DNA of 64,000 nucleotides from Polyodon spathula (GCF_017654505.1 NC_054558.1:10992298-11056297); one strand, 5' to 3'. Positions 12,183 through 23,691 are shown, numbered from the stretch's first letter. The notes: generated by a model not told the origin, from the letters alone. Numbers and translations are program-made.

Positions 12183-13679
12183 TTACAGATCCTCTGTACT
12201 CTATACAGTCTAGGGAGATGGTACGATGGGGATCTAAAGGACACAGTTCATGTGGGAGAAGTTAGACAACAAGCAGTGGAAGGGTTGAAGAGCATAGACA
12301 GCAGCACTTTACCAGGCAAACTGAAACTCTGGTGCTTTCAGTTTGGTCTACTGTCAAGACTGCTGTGGCCACTGATTGTGTACGAAGTTTCCTTGACAAC
12401 AGTTGAGAAGCTGGAAGCCTTAATCAGTTCATACGTCAGGAAATGGTTAGGAGTTCCATGCTGCCTCAGCAGAGTGGGACTTTATGATAAAGGAATACTG
12501 CAGCTACCAATCTCTGCTCTAACCAAGGAGTTTAAGTGCGCCAAAGTTCGTCTGGAAATGACATAAGTAGATTCACATGACAAATGTGTAAGGGAGGCAG
12601 CACCTGTGTTGAAAACTGGAAGAAAATGAACGGTAAAGAAAGATGCTAAGGCTGCCCTTCGAATCAGAGATATTATGGGGCAAGTTCAGCATGGAAAAGG
12701 AGGTTTCGGTCTCAGTTCAGCTCCTTACATGGCACAAGGCAACCCCAGCTCAACAGAGGAAGCTGGTAGTCAATGAGGTGCAAAAGCAGGAGGAGAGGAT
12801 CAAGTGTGTAAAGGCCATTTCCCAGGCAAGCAGGGAAAATGGATGAGATAGGAAAGTGGTGAACAATGCAAGATCAGCTGGCAAGACCTATGAACAAAGG
12901 AACAGAGCAGAATCAATTTCCTCATCATATCAGTATATGATGTTCTCCCATCACCACAGAACCTAAACCTCTGGGTAGGTGAGGATCCCTCATGACCTTT
13001 GTGTTCATCACCTGCAACATTAAGGCACATTTTGACAGGATGTAAGGTGGATCTTAGCCAAGGATGGTTTACTTGGCACCATGACCAGGTGCTGCAATGT
13101 TTGGCCTTAGCATTGGAAGACAAGCGTAACCTGACCAATAAGTTGCACCCAGTTCCATCAAAGCATTACACACAAAACACAATATTCCTCCGTCCAGGAG
13201 AGCAACCACCAAGAAAAGGTGTTAAAACCAAGCCTCACCCAGGACAACTGGAAGCTGCTAGAAACTGGAAGATGCTGGCAGATGTTGGTCAATGGCTTAT
13301 TTTTCCACCTGAGATTGCCACCACTAACCTTCGACCAGACATTGTCTTGTGGTCTGGATCAGCACGCCTTGTTCATCTGGTAGAGTTAACAGTTCCATGG
13401 GAAGATGCTGTGGATGAGGTGTATGAGAGGAAGACACTTCAGTATGCTCAACTAGCTGCTGAAGCGGAACAGCGAGGATAGAGAGTCCGAGTTTACCCAG
13501 TGGAGGTGGATTGTCGAGGATTTGTGGCACACTCTACAACCCGGTTTCTCAGAGACGTCGGGTTCAGTGGCCAAGAGTTTTGTCGCACAGTGAAGAACTT
13601 ATCTGAAGCAGCAGAAAGGAGCAGCAACTGGCTGTGGTTGAGACGGAAAGATTCTGGATGGGGATCTCAAGCACAATAG
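12183..13679 (+). pseudogene. 5'-truncated LINE polyprotein: thumb, zinc knuckle and putative restriction-like endonuclease
   Basis: Open sequence starts after a TGA at 12180. The first block includes SLGRWYD, LPGKLKLWC, LLWPLIVYE and RKWLGVP, typical of the region just after the reverse transcriptase palm in site-specific-type LINEs (R2/Dong/NeSL-like). It breaks at 12567 and continues with ALRIRDI. The reading frame shifts near 12730. A Cys/His knuckle follows (LCSSPATLRHILTGC, about 12990-13038). Its first Cys position is TGA at about 12989. A conserved block, RPDIVLWS then LVELTVPWE (about 13336-13400), fits a PD-(D/E)XK-type nuclease core. An in-frame TAG at 13479 splits it from the last block (YPVEV, LWLRRKD), which stops at 13677. 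The polymerase active site is absent. LINE identity is strong. Clade assignment is inference from remembered patterns. Confidence 0.78.
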
Positions 13680-14060
13680 AAAGAAAGCAACGCTGATGTA
13701 CAGGTAAGTAAGCTGGGCTGAGCTGAGTGGGGGATGGAGGGGGTGATGCTGGGACGCAAGAATCACTGTTGAGCCCTCTTGAGGTGTCGTGGGCTAATCA
13801 GCAAAACACCGAGGATGGAGGTTGCCCACTTGAAGACCCCAGAGATGTACCCTACTTAGCTCAATCCAGACGGTTGTCATGCTGATGCGCTGGGGAGACC
13901 GCACTGGGTTGATCCCCGGAGCCAGCATCGCAGCCGTTGTGTGTGCTGATGCGCTGGGGAGGCAAAATGAGCTGATCCCTGGAGCCAGCATTACACTTCA
14001 GCAATCAACACCAGACAGAAGGATATCTACATCATCAGATGGAAAACAACACAAATGGAT
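13680..14060 (+). mobile_element. 3' UTR of the same LINE
   Basis: This sequence directly follows the LINE stop codon. It contains two related blocks starting GCTGATGCGCTGGGGAG at 13881 and 13945 (64-bp period), each followed by a GATCCC(C/T)GGAGCCAGCAT motif. The end near CATCAGATGGAAAACAACAC marks the likely 3' terminus. No poly-A tail is visible. Confidence 0.6.
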
Positions 14061-14091
14061 GGAGATGCAGATGGATCACATTAGTTTACTG

Positions 14092-14880
14092 CAGGGGTGG
14101 GGCACTTTGCCACATATACCCCCTCTTGTGCAAAGCACACATGGCCTCAATGGCCACCTCCCCTCTTAAAATCCCCAAAATCTCGCTCAAAGTCCTGGGC
14201 CAAGAACAGGGACTAAGGGGTTGATGGGCGGCAATGTTGCCAGTAGCCAGGTTGCTACTGGCCATGCTGTCAGCAGACGTGCTGACAGTGGGGCGAATCT
14301 CTCCTCCCTCTGTACCACTGGCAATGGAAATGCTGCCAATGGTGCGGCTGTCAGCAGACGTGCTGACAGCTCCCAGACTGACTCCTTCAGCCGGGGCAAG
14401 TCCAGCAGCGGAAAAGCTGCTGGGGTTGGTGGTCTCCAGACCTCCCCCAAGATCTCCGGCAGTGAAACAGCTGCGGGGGAAGGTGGTCTCCTGACCTCTC
14501 CCCCCTTCATAGCTGGCAGCTCCCTCTGGGGGGACTCCAGCCCCCAGAACTCCTGCAGTGAAATTGCTAAGGGGAAATGTGGTCTGAGAGTGAAAACATG
14601 CTGCTTATGCAGCTGTACGGAGACTCGATTGCTAATCAATCATTCAACTGGAGGTACAACTGCACGTGAATTAATAAAGTGCAATTCCCCGTGCTCACAT
14701 ATTATTACATTTTACCTGCACGTGAAGTGCTGTGCAATCCTTGTGCCTAAATACAAATGTACATTTTAAACACTCGTGTTACACGGACCAGTTTATATCC
14801 CGTGTACCAATGACTATACACCAACATTAACAGACAACATACAACACAAAACACACACAGGGGCGGGGCACTTTGCCACA
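14092..14880. repeat. Unassigned repeat bounded by 23-bp direct repeats and carrying hairpins
   Basis: A 23-bp sequence ending GGGCACTTTGCCACA occurs at 14092-14114 and 14858-14880 with one mismatch. Inside, an 81-bp degenerate tandem carries a perfect hairpin (CTGTCAGCA-GACG-TGCTGACAG) at 14267-14288 and 14348-14369. Another hairpin lies at 14240-14261 (CCAGTAGC...GCTACTGG). Frames are open on both strands over 14187-14639. The minus frame has a 27-residue period (LSARLLTA...) and is proline/leucine rich, but it starts only from TTG. It may be a retroelement internal segment. I cannot name it. Confidence 0.55.
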
Positions 14881-16339
14881 AGCATACACAATCACTAAAG
14901 GGATTATTTGTATTAAATGTTCATTTTCAAAAAGACCCATACATGTTTATTCTGGTCAGCTATATTTGTGTTGATTGAGACACAGCATGAGCCAGATTGC
15001 AGCAGGGATGAAGAAACATTTGCTCTAATCAACATTTGGGCCGATGGTTCAATCCAGAGAAGCTTGGATGGAAGCTTCAGTAACAAGCTGCTTCCAGGGC
15101 ATTGATACACACATTGTTGCTTGCGTCTGTCACCCAGGTCAACCCTGCTTTATCAAAAGTAGTGTGAAAGGACGTAGCCGACCCGCATGACCCCGAGTTC
15201 TGACCCGGGTAGAGCATGCCAATGTGAAAGGGGGTTAACAAACTTTAGTGGCCTGCTATTAATGCTCATTCCAAATGTACGTCTCCAATAAAGTAACACT
15301 TTCCGTAACTTCGTAGCTTTTTTGCCTGAAACATCGTAATCAAGGACAATAAAATAAATATATTAGAATTTGCCACTTTAGATAGCCTATAAACACTTTC
15401 ACACTAAAATTTATATTTGGAAGTTTACAAACAGACATTCAGAATGAATGAAGGACAACCCGGTTGGCATAACTAGAGGTTAAGGGTTGTAGGAAAGCCG
15501 CAGGCTGCATGTTGTCGCTTTTTGAGACTTAATATAAAACATCATCCGAGCAGAGAAATAGTATATAATGAACAAAATGAATATCATTTAAAACATCATC
15601 CGAGCAGAGAACTAGTATATGAGTAAAATGAATAGAATGGAATGCTTGAACTCTTCTTTTTTGTTTACACTTGCTTTTATATTTGCTAAATCTACTGTAT
15701 ACACATAATGACTGATTGCTGATCAGAAATCTAGGATTACCTGCTTAAAGCAAGATTCACTAATCCTGTTTAAATGTTTGTGGTGCAGTGCAGCTGTGAT
15801 TAAAAAAGAACCCATGATCAAGTAACGTTCCACGTTGGTGCAATCGACCCTCAGGGTGTTAATGCAACACAAAGCTGCAGGAATGGCTAGCACATTCCTC
15901 CAGGATGAATCATACTCTAAATGCCAGTTTGCAGATCAAAACAGTTTTGCAGGGTATTTGCAGCTGGATCAATCCATTCAAGTTCTTTATTTTTTACATT
16001 TTATTTCATGTAACTAATCAATTCCTGCACCTAACATCTGTTGTGACTTTAAGGTTCAGTCCACAAGGACTTAAGCCCAGTTTTACTGCAGTGCTGTACC
16101 TTCAGAAATGCCAAATAAGTTCAGTGTACTTGGCCAAGGAGTCACAGATGGGTCAGCTGGACTCCGGTGCTGAATCAATCATTCTTGCACCCCCATTGCC
16201 CAGCTCATCCTACTAAGCCACACAGCCCCACAGCCCCACACCCCCATGTGCTTTCTTAAAGTCCAGCAATGTGTCATGACTTGATTTCCAAAAGTGTTTT
16301 AATTTATTCTTGATCACAGTGTATTTGTTCAGGTAGGGG
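14881..16339. other. No gene recognised
   Basis: AT-rich intergenic sequence containing the duplication at 15537-15634. No open frame with a recognised domain. Confidence 0.5.
15537..15634. repeat. 53-bp tandem duplication
   Basis: AAAACATCATCCGAGCAGAG starts at 15537 and again at 15590. The second copy has small deletions after CTAGTATATGA. Confidence 0.85.
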
Positions 16340-16930
16340 AGTTCCATTTGTGGCTAGAATGGAGAAGGCCCAGACAGTGTAGGATTGTCCCTGTGAATGA
16401 TCCCTAGAGGAGAGGGACAGTCTTGGTTTGAAGTTCTGGGACAGGGTACACCTCGCCTGTGTGCATATTATGTTTTGTATTATTTTGTATTTGTATTATT
16501 ATTTAAAACGCACTGTTTATGTGGTAAAAAACAATGCTTTGTTGCTATTGTTTTTGCAGCATGGATGGGGTTAAACGTCCCCAGCCCTGCTAACCCCGTG
16601 CAGAACGGACTGTCTCCAGATTGATTCATTTATTATTAATTTGGAGATGGTCACGTGTATATAAGCCTGCAGCTTTGGCTGATCAGGGAGTGTGTGTTCA
16701 GAGGCTGAACGAGGGTCGGGAGGTAAAGCTTATTAAATACAAACAGTTGCTACGCGTGCTGGTTATACACCAGCACGACCCTTGTTTTGTTTCGTGTTTG
16801 TTTTGATTGTTGTTTTGGCCAACGTGCTGTTTATTTTGAGTAAGTGTTGTGTTTTGTTTAAACCTTTTTATTTTACAATATACCGATGCACCAGCGCATT
16901 TATTCATATCCCAGCATTGCTGTTTGTGTC
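16340..16930 (+). mobile_element. Possible old LTR or LTR-like fragment
   Basis: The order of elements suggests an LTR: a T-rich upstream stretch, a GGATGGGGTTAAA motif similar to that in the solo LTR at 58.9 kb, an E-box and TATA box at 16652-16665, and a long T-rich leader after it. I could not define TG...CA ends or a target duplication. It could instead be an unrelated Pol II promoter-bearing repeat. Confidence 0.35.
16652..16665 (+). promoter_or_regulatory. CACGTG E-box joined to a TATATAAG box
   Basis: CACGTG (16652-16657) is followed at once by TATATAAG (16658-16665). This is a strong core-promoter motif, probably belonging to the surrounding LTR-like sequence. Confidence 0.5.
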
Positions 16931-17365
16931 CACTGTCTTCTGATTGGTTTAAAGCTCTTATTGGTTTAAAGAAGCTATGATCCAAGGCACTACAGGGAAG
17001 CGTCAGCTTATTAAACTAGCTGAGATAGCGTTGTGCTTCCGAGGTGGGTGTATAATTCCACCACGAAATATAACAGATGGAGTGTCAAACAGCTAACTAC
17101 GGCATTTAATGTCAAATTAAAATCAACGTACTGCACAAGTTAAACACGTCCACATTTAATTGTAGCCAATACCTAGAGCTCTGTGTTTTTTGCAAATACG
17201 AAACAGTACAAAATAAAATGAAATGTAACATATAAAACTAAATGCTATGAAACTAAATAAAAAGAAAAATCATTATCAAAGTAAACCTAGAATGACATTT
17301 TTAAATTGGAATGTTTATACAAAAAAATACTTTAAATAAATACTCGTAGTTGTCAAGGCTCAGCC
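16931..17365. other. No gene recognised
   Basis: AT-rich. Two ATTGG (inverted CCAAT) motifs lie within TTGGTTTAAA repeats near 16943 and 16960, upstream of the promoter-like patch. Confidence 0.45.
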
Positions 17366-17571
17366 GTTACCATGGACACGATGTGAAGGGAGACGGAAGC
17401 TCTGACTAGCGCTTGCGCAGATGAATAATTTGGAGCGAGTCGTTTGGGAATTCAAATTGTTATGGAAGAGAAGAAACGTTTGTTTCTAAAATGTCTAAAC
17501 CCCGTATAACAAACAACGCTTCAAAGAATTTGAGCATGAGGGGATGTGTGCAGCTGAAGTTGATTAAATAA
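17366..17571 (+). promoter_or_regulatory. Promoter-like patch: X-box-like and NRF1-like motifs before a 26-codon ORF
   Basis: GTTACCATGGACAC (17366-17379) approximates the RFX X-box. GCGCTTGCGC (17409-17418) fits the NRF1 core GCGCNNGCGC. The DNA between them is locally richer in GC and CpG than its flanks. A short ATG frame (17491-17571) begins MSKPRITNN and ends in TAA after 26 residues. No convincing GT donor is seen, so a first exon is not established. RFX plus NRF1 motifs are common at ciliary gene promoters, but chance is possible. Confidence 0.3.
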
Positions 17572-18723
17572 TGATATGCAGATTTTGCAACTGTCCGCTG
17601 GAATGGGAGTCGAAAGATACCGACGTTAAGCATTAACTGTTTATTGCTTTTAGGGAAAATATGGCTTGTTTGCTTATATTTTGCATTAGTATGCTAATTC
17701 TTTGTTTTATTGCAAGTGGTGCAAACTTTGCACTGGAGCAAATGCTGTTTTGGTTTTGAATGAATGAATCTGCTTTGCTTAGTGTTTAAATACTGAGAAC
17801 CTCCAAGCGTGTTGAAAATATACTGGAGCCCTGCTTCAGTGCAATGGCATTGAAATACAACAGTAGGGCAGCGTGTGTATATACCACACAGGGCGAGGCA
17901 CTCCACACACAGGTAGAGGGCGGGCACGGACCCGGAAGCATAGCACCGATACCGCTGTACAAAAGAGCCAGCTCCTTTGCAAGTTTAGCTGGTTTCACAG
18001 CCCATGGGTTAAATCAGTTGAACCATGTACCATGCACATACTGGATCACTTGAAACTCCTGCCTAATCTCAGAAACACTGCACAACCTTTGCTCTGCTAG
18101 GTAATGCTACTATTTTGATATTCACTGTCCATACAACAGTAAGACAGGGAGTTCATGCACACGCTACAACTACAGTAAAAGTGCAACACCAAGGGGGCCT
18201 GGCGCTTGTACTGCAGGACAGAAGAAGAAGAGAGCTGGACTTGTCTGAAGGCAGCTGTGATGTTAATTTGCATCCAGGTCGCATCCAGCTAATAAATAAA
18301 TCAAATGTAGGAGAGGTTGGTATTATAATGAAGACTGTTACAACAAATTGAAATGTTTGGATTGTATTTCAACCAGTATCACTGCCACACAGAGGATGAA
18401 ATTTCAGTACATCCAAGCAACACAGATTTAAATATCCTGCAGTGCTAACTAAACAACATCTGGGGTTATTGTATAACTTCCATACACGCATGCCGAGTCA
18501 ACTGCTGGGTGAAATCAATACAACAAAACCTTGGGAAACTTGTTTAAGAAAGGCACCTTATGGGTTAAACAGCATCACCTGGTTTCACAGACCCTGATTA
18601 GCACACATTTGTGGGTAAGATTATCCAAGATAGCACTAAAGTCACGGTCTGTGGAACCATCTATACAGAGCTGGCTTCAACTTGCAAGCCTCTTGTTTTA
18701 AACTCACCCAGCTTTTACCCAAA
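17572..18723. other. No gene recognised
   Basis: Open frames of 60-80 codons at 17694-18351 overlap on both strands without a recognisable domain. Confidence 0.45.
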
Positions 18724-18918
18724 GTAAAAGATGACTTCTTGCTAAGAATGCTATCATACAATACACATGGGCACCACTGGAAAAAAAGTAAAAGGTGACT
18801 TCTTGCTAAGAATGCTATCATACAATACACATGGGCACCACTGGAAAAAAAGTAAAAGGTGACTTCTTGCTAAGAATGCTATCATACAATACACATGGGC
18901 ACCACTGGAAAAAAAGTA
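18724..18918. repeat. 64-bp tandem repeat, 3 copies
   Basis: Copies start GTAAAAG(A/G)TGACTTCTTGC at 18724, 18788 and 18852 and end CCACTGG plus an A run. The copies are nearly identical. The first differs by one base in the GATGAC/GGTGAC position. Confidence 0.95.
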
Positions 18919-21040
18919 GTTCTTAATAAGGTGTATGCCTGACTGAATAACCACAGCAACAAAATTTCCTATTGAAATACATATACTGTACCACGACACC
19001 TTTCTGTGCACCTTGCATTTCAAACAATGAGATCAGCATGTAGCTGCTAACTGCAAAGCATACCCCTCTCCGTCACCACTGTCTCAACGTGTCTTAAAGG
19101 TCAGCCACTGTCAGCCACTGTCGCCCCCCCCCCCCCCCCCCGAGTGCCAATGAATACGACTCGTTAATGTCCATGAGCACACAAACAATCCAGGAGAAAC
19201 ACACTCTTAAAATAGCACAGGACTGCCGGGCTGAGGCACAGCTATCAGAGAGCAGCACCAGACTGTTTGCAAAGCAAGATCACTTCCCTCAGGCCGTCAG
19301 GACGCTCATTTGTCATGGAGAGATCCTATATGGATTTGGGTCGGGCCAAGGGGCAATCCATGGTTCCCAACTGTCATATCAACTTTGAATGAACTGAATA
19401 TGTGTGCATATTAGGAATCTGTTTCACATGGATCACCATGGACCAGCTAAACGGGATTATTTTCTTAGGTGTAAGTAACTCCACCTTAGTTAGCAGTTCA
19501 ACTGTCTGTGCAGAGCTGCACAAACCACACAGGCAAGAAGCACCTCAATCCGTCTTGCATTCATGAGAAACTGAGCCAGAACACTGCTCTTACCATTACC
19601 TGAGTTTTCATTTTTTCTCTCTAACCCTTTCCTAATAAAATAAAGTTCATCAAAAGACAAAAAGACACCTGTCCGATTTTCACAATTTATTTTCTCAGGA
19701 AAATTCAAACTAAAATGAATGCTTGACTTGTTCCACTTTTCAGATTAGCAATAATGTTAACTAATTGAAACTGCCTTTACTTTGCTGGTGAACTGTATGC
19801 AAAAACGAATAAAACTTAGGGATCCAAGGTATCATCCAGGGAACTGTTGCTCCCGCAATCCTTAATCCTTGTACACACTTCCCTTTAGGCAACAAAATGA
19901 ATCATGGGTCTCTTCCAATTGTGGTCTCTTCACTTTCTATGTTCAAACGGGTATTGTCACAATGGTATTCTTTCTAAAGGTTTATCTGAGGACAAAGGGA
20001 AAGAAAGTGAAATCTTCAAAGTTCCAAGTCAGCAGAATAAACAAGCTTTCCACACCGAGTCTCGACTAATGGGAACTGCATGCCTGCCTTGTTAACCTGT
20101 GATGTCACCGACAGGGCTACATGCTGTTAATTAATGAAGGGCTTGTGTACTCATTTGTATACCAACAGTGTGAGGGAGTGGTTAGCATATTTGCCTTCAG
20201 AGTCAGTCAAGATCTCTGTTGAAAATCTGCAGTTTAGTTCAGTGTGATGAGGCTGCTGTGTTTAGGTGCACACAGATTGTAAATGTATTTTAAGAGTGGT
20301 TTTTAAACCCTCTTTGAACTTCACTGCAATGCATAAATCACAGCTCTTATAAAAGGTAGGGTTTAGTATAGCATTAATCTTTCATGCACATGTTAAACAC
20401 ATGGTCAGATGCCTCAAGTGCATGCACAGATCTCAAGCCAAGTGCTTCCAGTAAGGTGTCCAGACATTTTGAAGCTGCGCAAACTCCATAAATCAGACCT
20501 CTCCATTTGTATGATAACAGGAGAGTCGGAAGACCAGGCATTACACTACAGTTCTTACTGGCAATTGAGGAAATGATAAAGAAAAAGCACCTTTCATATT
20601 CCTTTTTGTTTAAGTGTTCAGTCATGATATCCCAATTTATTTCAATTAGTTTGATCTCAAAGCTGAATGGTGAACAATCCACACACTGATGAGTGACTCT
20701 GAGCCCCAGGCATTTGTTTTTCATTTGTAAAGACTTATTCAATGTGTATCTTTTGGGACTTGTGTGATAGAGCTGTGGTATTTAAAGCGAATAATTGGAA
20801 CATGCCCTCCCAACAGATTAACTGGCATGTTGAACCTGTTAGGTCATTTGCATAAAAAGGTTCATTCCCCAAATACAGCGAGATATGAGTTAAACCACTG
20901 GCCTGTAAGGCCGCCACAGGAAGGATGTGTCTTTCTGTGTGTGCAGTGGCTCATGTGTCTGGCTCCAGTTCTGTTTAATTGTTTGTTTTTATATTATTGC
21001 TTTTACTGTTGTTTTACCACCAAGAGCTATGGAACACCCT
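18919..21040. other. No gene recognised apart from a poly-C tract
   Basis: Ordinary sequence between the 64-bp repeat and the Harbinger element. The 122-codon minus frame at 20374-20742 shows no known domain. Confidence 0.45.
19124..19141. repeat. Poly-C run of 18 bases
   Basis: The homopolymer follows two copies of TCAGCCACTG. Length in such tracts is often unreliable in assemblies. Confidence 0.85.
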
Positions 21041-21426
21041 GGGCCCTATTTAGCAACGTTCGCAAACCCCTAAGGCAATCGCAAAACACTTTTGCGTACA
21101 GTTAGCTCACCAAAACCAGGTGCAGGTGTGGGCAAACAGACATTGCCCACATATGTGACTTATCAACCATGTTTTAGTGCCCACCTGGCAAGTCAGCGTT
21201 AGCACTGGACATGGGCTGGCCTTTAGGGGAGTGTCCTCATTTACATACAAATGCAGAGACTTAGCAAAGCATCAACAGTGTTAGCATTTGTGTTTCATTT
21301 GACATGTGAAAACCAGGTCTAAACTGTGCACACATGACATGGTCGACTAGAAATACTGCTGAAAGCAGGTAATACTGCAGGGAAGCAGGTAAAGAAAGAA
21401 GAGAGAGAAAAAGAGAAATAAAAGAT

Positions 21427-22439
21427 ATGGAGTGCGCATTGGATTTCTACATGGCCAGACAGGAGGAGGAGGGCGTCCCCAAATATTTAGAAGTCATCCT
21501 TCTTTTCTGAGCCTGTCTGACACACAATTTATGCAACAATTTTGCCTCAACACACAAACAATCACCTGGAAGGAGAAACACTGAGAGTACACTGTGCCTA
21601 GCACTAAGGGTACTCCCTGCACTAACATTTTATGGCACTGGCTCGTGCCAACATACTGTGGGTTACTGTAAAGCCATAAATATTTGTAACCAAAATATTT
21701 GGTGAACCACACCCATAAAACCTATTTTGTTCCAGAAATGTTGGAACAAAAATGTTGGGCCAAAAACGTTGTGTTTTTTTTGTCATATGCGAAAAATGCA
21801 TAACAAAAGGCTAGCAAATATTTATGGCTTTACAGTATACTGCAGACATGAGCCAGTCGGCTGTGCAAAGTGAGATGTACCTGCAGCTTTAGTAAAGCAG
21901 GCAGGAGAATTCATCCATTTCCCTGTCTCTCACAAGCTGCAACAAAATACAAAGCAGGGTTTTCCTCGGAGGTACGCGTTTCCTGGTGTCCTGGGAGCCC
22001 TCAATTGCACACATGTGCAGCTAAGCGCACCAACACAGAACAGACACCTTTCCACAAATTGTAAGAGGGGACATATTCTGTCAACATACAAGAAGTGTGT
22101 GATGCCAACAACTACATCACAGATGTGTATACAAACCATTCAGGCTCCGCTCACGGCTCGTTTATCCTCGCTAATTTGAGGTGGCAGCTGCGTTTCAGCG
22201 GGATAGACTGGTTGATAGGGGATAACGGTTACCCACTGAAGTGGTGGCTACTGACACTGCTGCTCAACCCCAAGGCCCCTGCCGAACACAGAGGTAGAAC
22301 CGTACCTTTAAATGTGCTCGTACTGAAATTGAGCGAACATTTGGAATCCTCAAAATGTGATTCCGATATTTGGATGTCCCTACAGTACACTCCTCAGAAG
22401 GTTAGCAATATCATCCTGGCTTGTGTTGTAAGAACATAA
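21427..22439 (+). pseudogene. Broken Harbinger (HARBI1-like) transposase
   Basis: A candidate N-terminus starts at the ATG at 21427 (MECALDFYMARQEEEG) and stops about 28 codons later. After the nested MITE, the nuclease fold resumes near 21961 with YAFPGVLGALNCTHVQLSAP. It then changes frame and continues at 22095 with VCDANNYITDVY, SAHGSFIL and GDNGYPLKWWLLT. In active relatives the blocks read G.IDCTHV and S.HDSFIL. Here both catalytic Asp positions are altered (N in the first, G in the second). The block with the catalytic Glu (EIERTFGILK, about 22329) survives only in another frame and is followed by TGA. The gene is therefore dead through point mutations, frameshifts and an insertion. 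Confidence 0.75.
21666..21835. mobile_element. 170-bp MITE nested in the Harbinger transposase
   Basis: Perfect 21-bp terminal inverted repeats lie at 21666-21686 (starting CTGTAAAGCCATAAAT) and 21815-21835 (ending GGCTTTACAG). TA dinucleotides flank both ends (21664-21665 and 21836-21837), consistent with Tc1/mariner-type TA insertion. There is no coding capacity. Its position inside another transposon shows it arrived later. Confidence 0.85.
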
Positions 22440-22966
22440 CTCTCCATAATGGATGCTGAACTTACAGAGGGTTACGTGTTTAAGGGACGCAGATTCTGAA
22501 CTTGAAGCCCCAGCGGTGAAGTGCCAGGCTGGTCAGACAAAGCCTTATATATTACTTTTTTTTTTTTTAAATTTCGTAAATATTCACTCTCCACCTCCAG
22601 GCTGCTAAAAAATTTGTAGCCTTGCTTGAGGGGCTTGGTCACCCTCCTCTTGGGTTGCTGGACATTTTGAATTTTTTCACGCTTTTGTCTCCTTTCTTCT
22701 TTCTTTGGGTTTTAAAATGCCTCCTGTTCACTACCGCAGACACACAGGTGCTCTTAAAGGGACTGCTCAATTATTATTGGTTGTAACCTTACTTCCCCCA
22801 CTGTGCTTTGATTGGCTGGGCACATGATTCGCTATTTGATATGCGTTAGCCCACACGAGACCCATCTTCTAAATCATGTTTTCGTGCGCTAATCACAGCG
22901 CTGCGTTAACGCTGTCATTTTTAACCTAGCAATAGCAGCTGCGCACGTAATTGCTAAACAGGGCCC

Positions 22967-23446
22967 CTTGTGTCACAAAAAGTGATTTATAAAATTGATT
23001 TGTTATTGCTACTGTTAAACGTACGCCCTGGTTACTCTGTATGAGTGCTTCAAACTCAAACCTCCAGGGATGCTCTTGAAAGGAGACAGCTCCATTTGGA
23101 AATGCTCTCAATGCCCACTCAAACCAGTTAAGTCAATAAAGCTGGAGAGGTGCCAAGCCTGGGGCAAGCACAGCCCAAGCATACACAGTACCTGTTAGAC
23201 ACCAGCAGCATGTGTTCCTGCTTGTGATATGTCTATGGAAGACTGTGTGCAATTTAATCTAGGGAAATTGAAAATTATTTGAACCCAGTTCTGACACTTT
23301 CTAAACACAGTATTTGAAAACTAGTTGTATCTGTTACTTCCACTTAACACAAGTGTCACTATTCAGGATCTGAGTCAATACATGGTTTACAAATACAAAA
23401 CTATGTTTCCATTGCTCTGCAAGAGCATTAGTTACTAAAGCCATAC
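22967..23446. other. No gene recognised
   Basis: Ordinary intergenic sequence between the Harbinger 3' end and the 41-bp minisatellite. Confidence 0.5.
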
Positions 23447-23691
23447 AGGTAAGCACACAGGTCTCAAACACCACGACAGCACAAACAGGTAAACACACAG
23501 GGTCTCAAAACACCACGTCAGCGCACACAGGTAAACACACAGGGTCTCAAATACCACGTCAGTACACACAGGTAAACACACAGGTCTCAAACACCACGTC
23601 AGCACAAACAGGTAAACACACAGGGTCTCAAACACCACGTCAGCACAAACAGGTAAACACACAGGGTCTCAAACACCACGTCAGCACAAAC
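23447..23691. repeat. 40-42-bp minisatellite, 6 copies
   Basis: Each unit starts AGGTAA(G/A)CACACAGG and ends (A/G)CAC(A/G)AAC or similar. Length differences come from the G run (CAGGTC versus CAGGGTC) and an A run. The minus-strand frame with repeated CVYLFVL is only the translation of this repeat. Confidence 0.93.

Larger units (their letters stand above)
21041..22966 (+). mobile_element. PIF/Harbinger DNA transposon, inactive
   Basis: Terminal inverted repeats are GGGCCCTATTTAGCAA at 21041-21056 and its complement TTGCTAAACAGGGCCC at 22951-22966, 15 of 16 matching. The interior encodes HARBI1-like nuclease fragments on the plus strand. Harbinger elements usually make a 3-bp target duplication. 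The flanks here (CCT left, CTT right) do not match cleanly. A 170-bp MITE sits inside at 21666-21835. The second, Myb-like protein expected in this superfamily was not recognised in the remaining 0.5 kb. Confidence 0.78.

Noticed and set aside
14187..14639. 150-codon minus frame, proline/leucine rich
   Set aside because: Starts only from TTG, overlaps open plus-strand frames, and its periodicity matches the 81-bp DNA repeat. Kept only as part of the repeat description.
19124..19141. G-quadruplex-forming region at the C run
   Set aside because: A single homopolymer without spaced G runs on the opposite strand. Length is uncertain.
23435..23662. 75-codon minus frame with repeated CVYLFVL, resembling membrane segments
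   Set aside because: It is the six-copy 41-bp minisatellite read in frame. No ATG-driven gene context.
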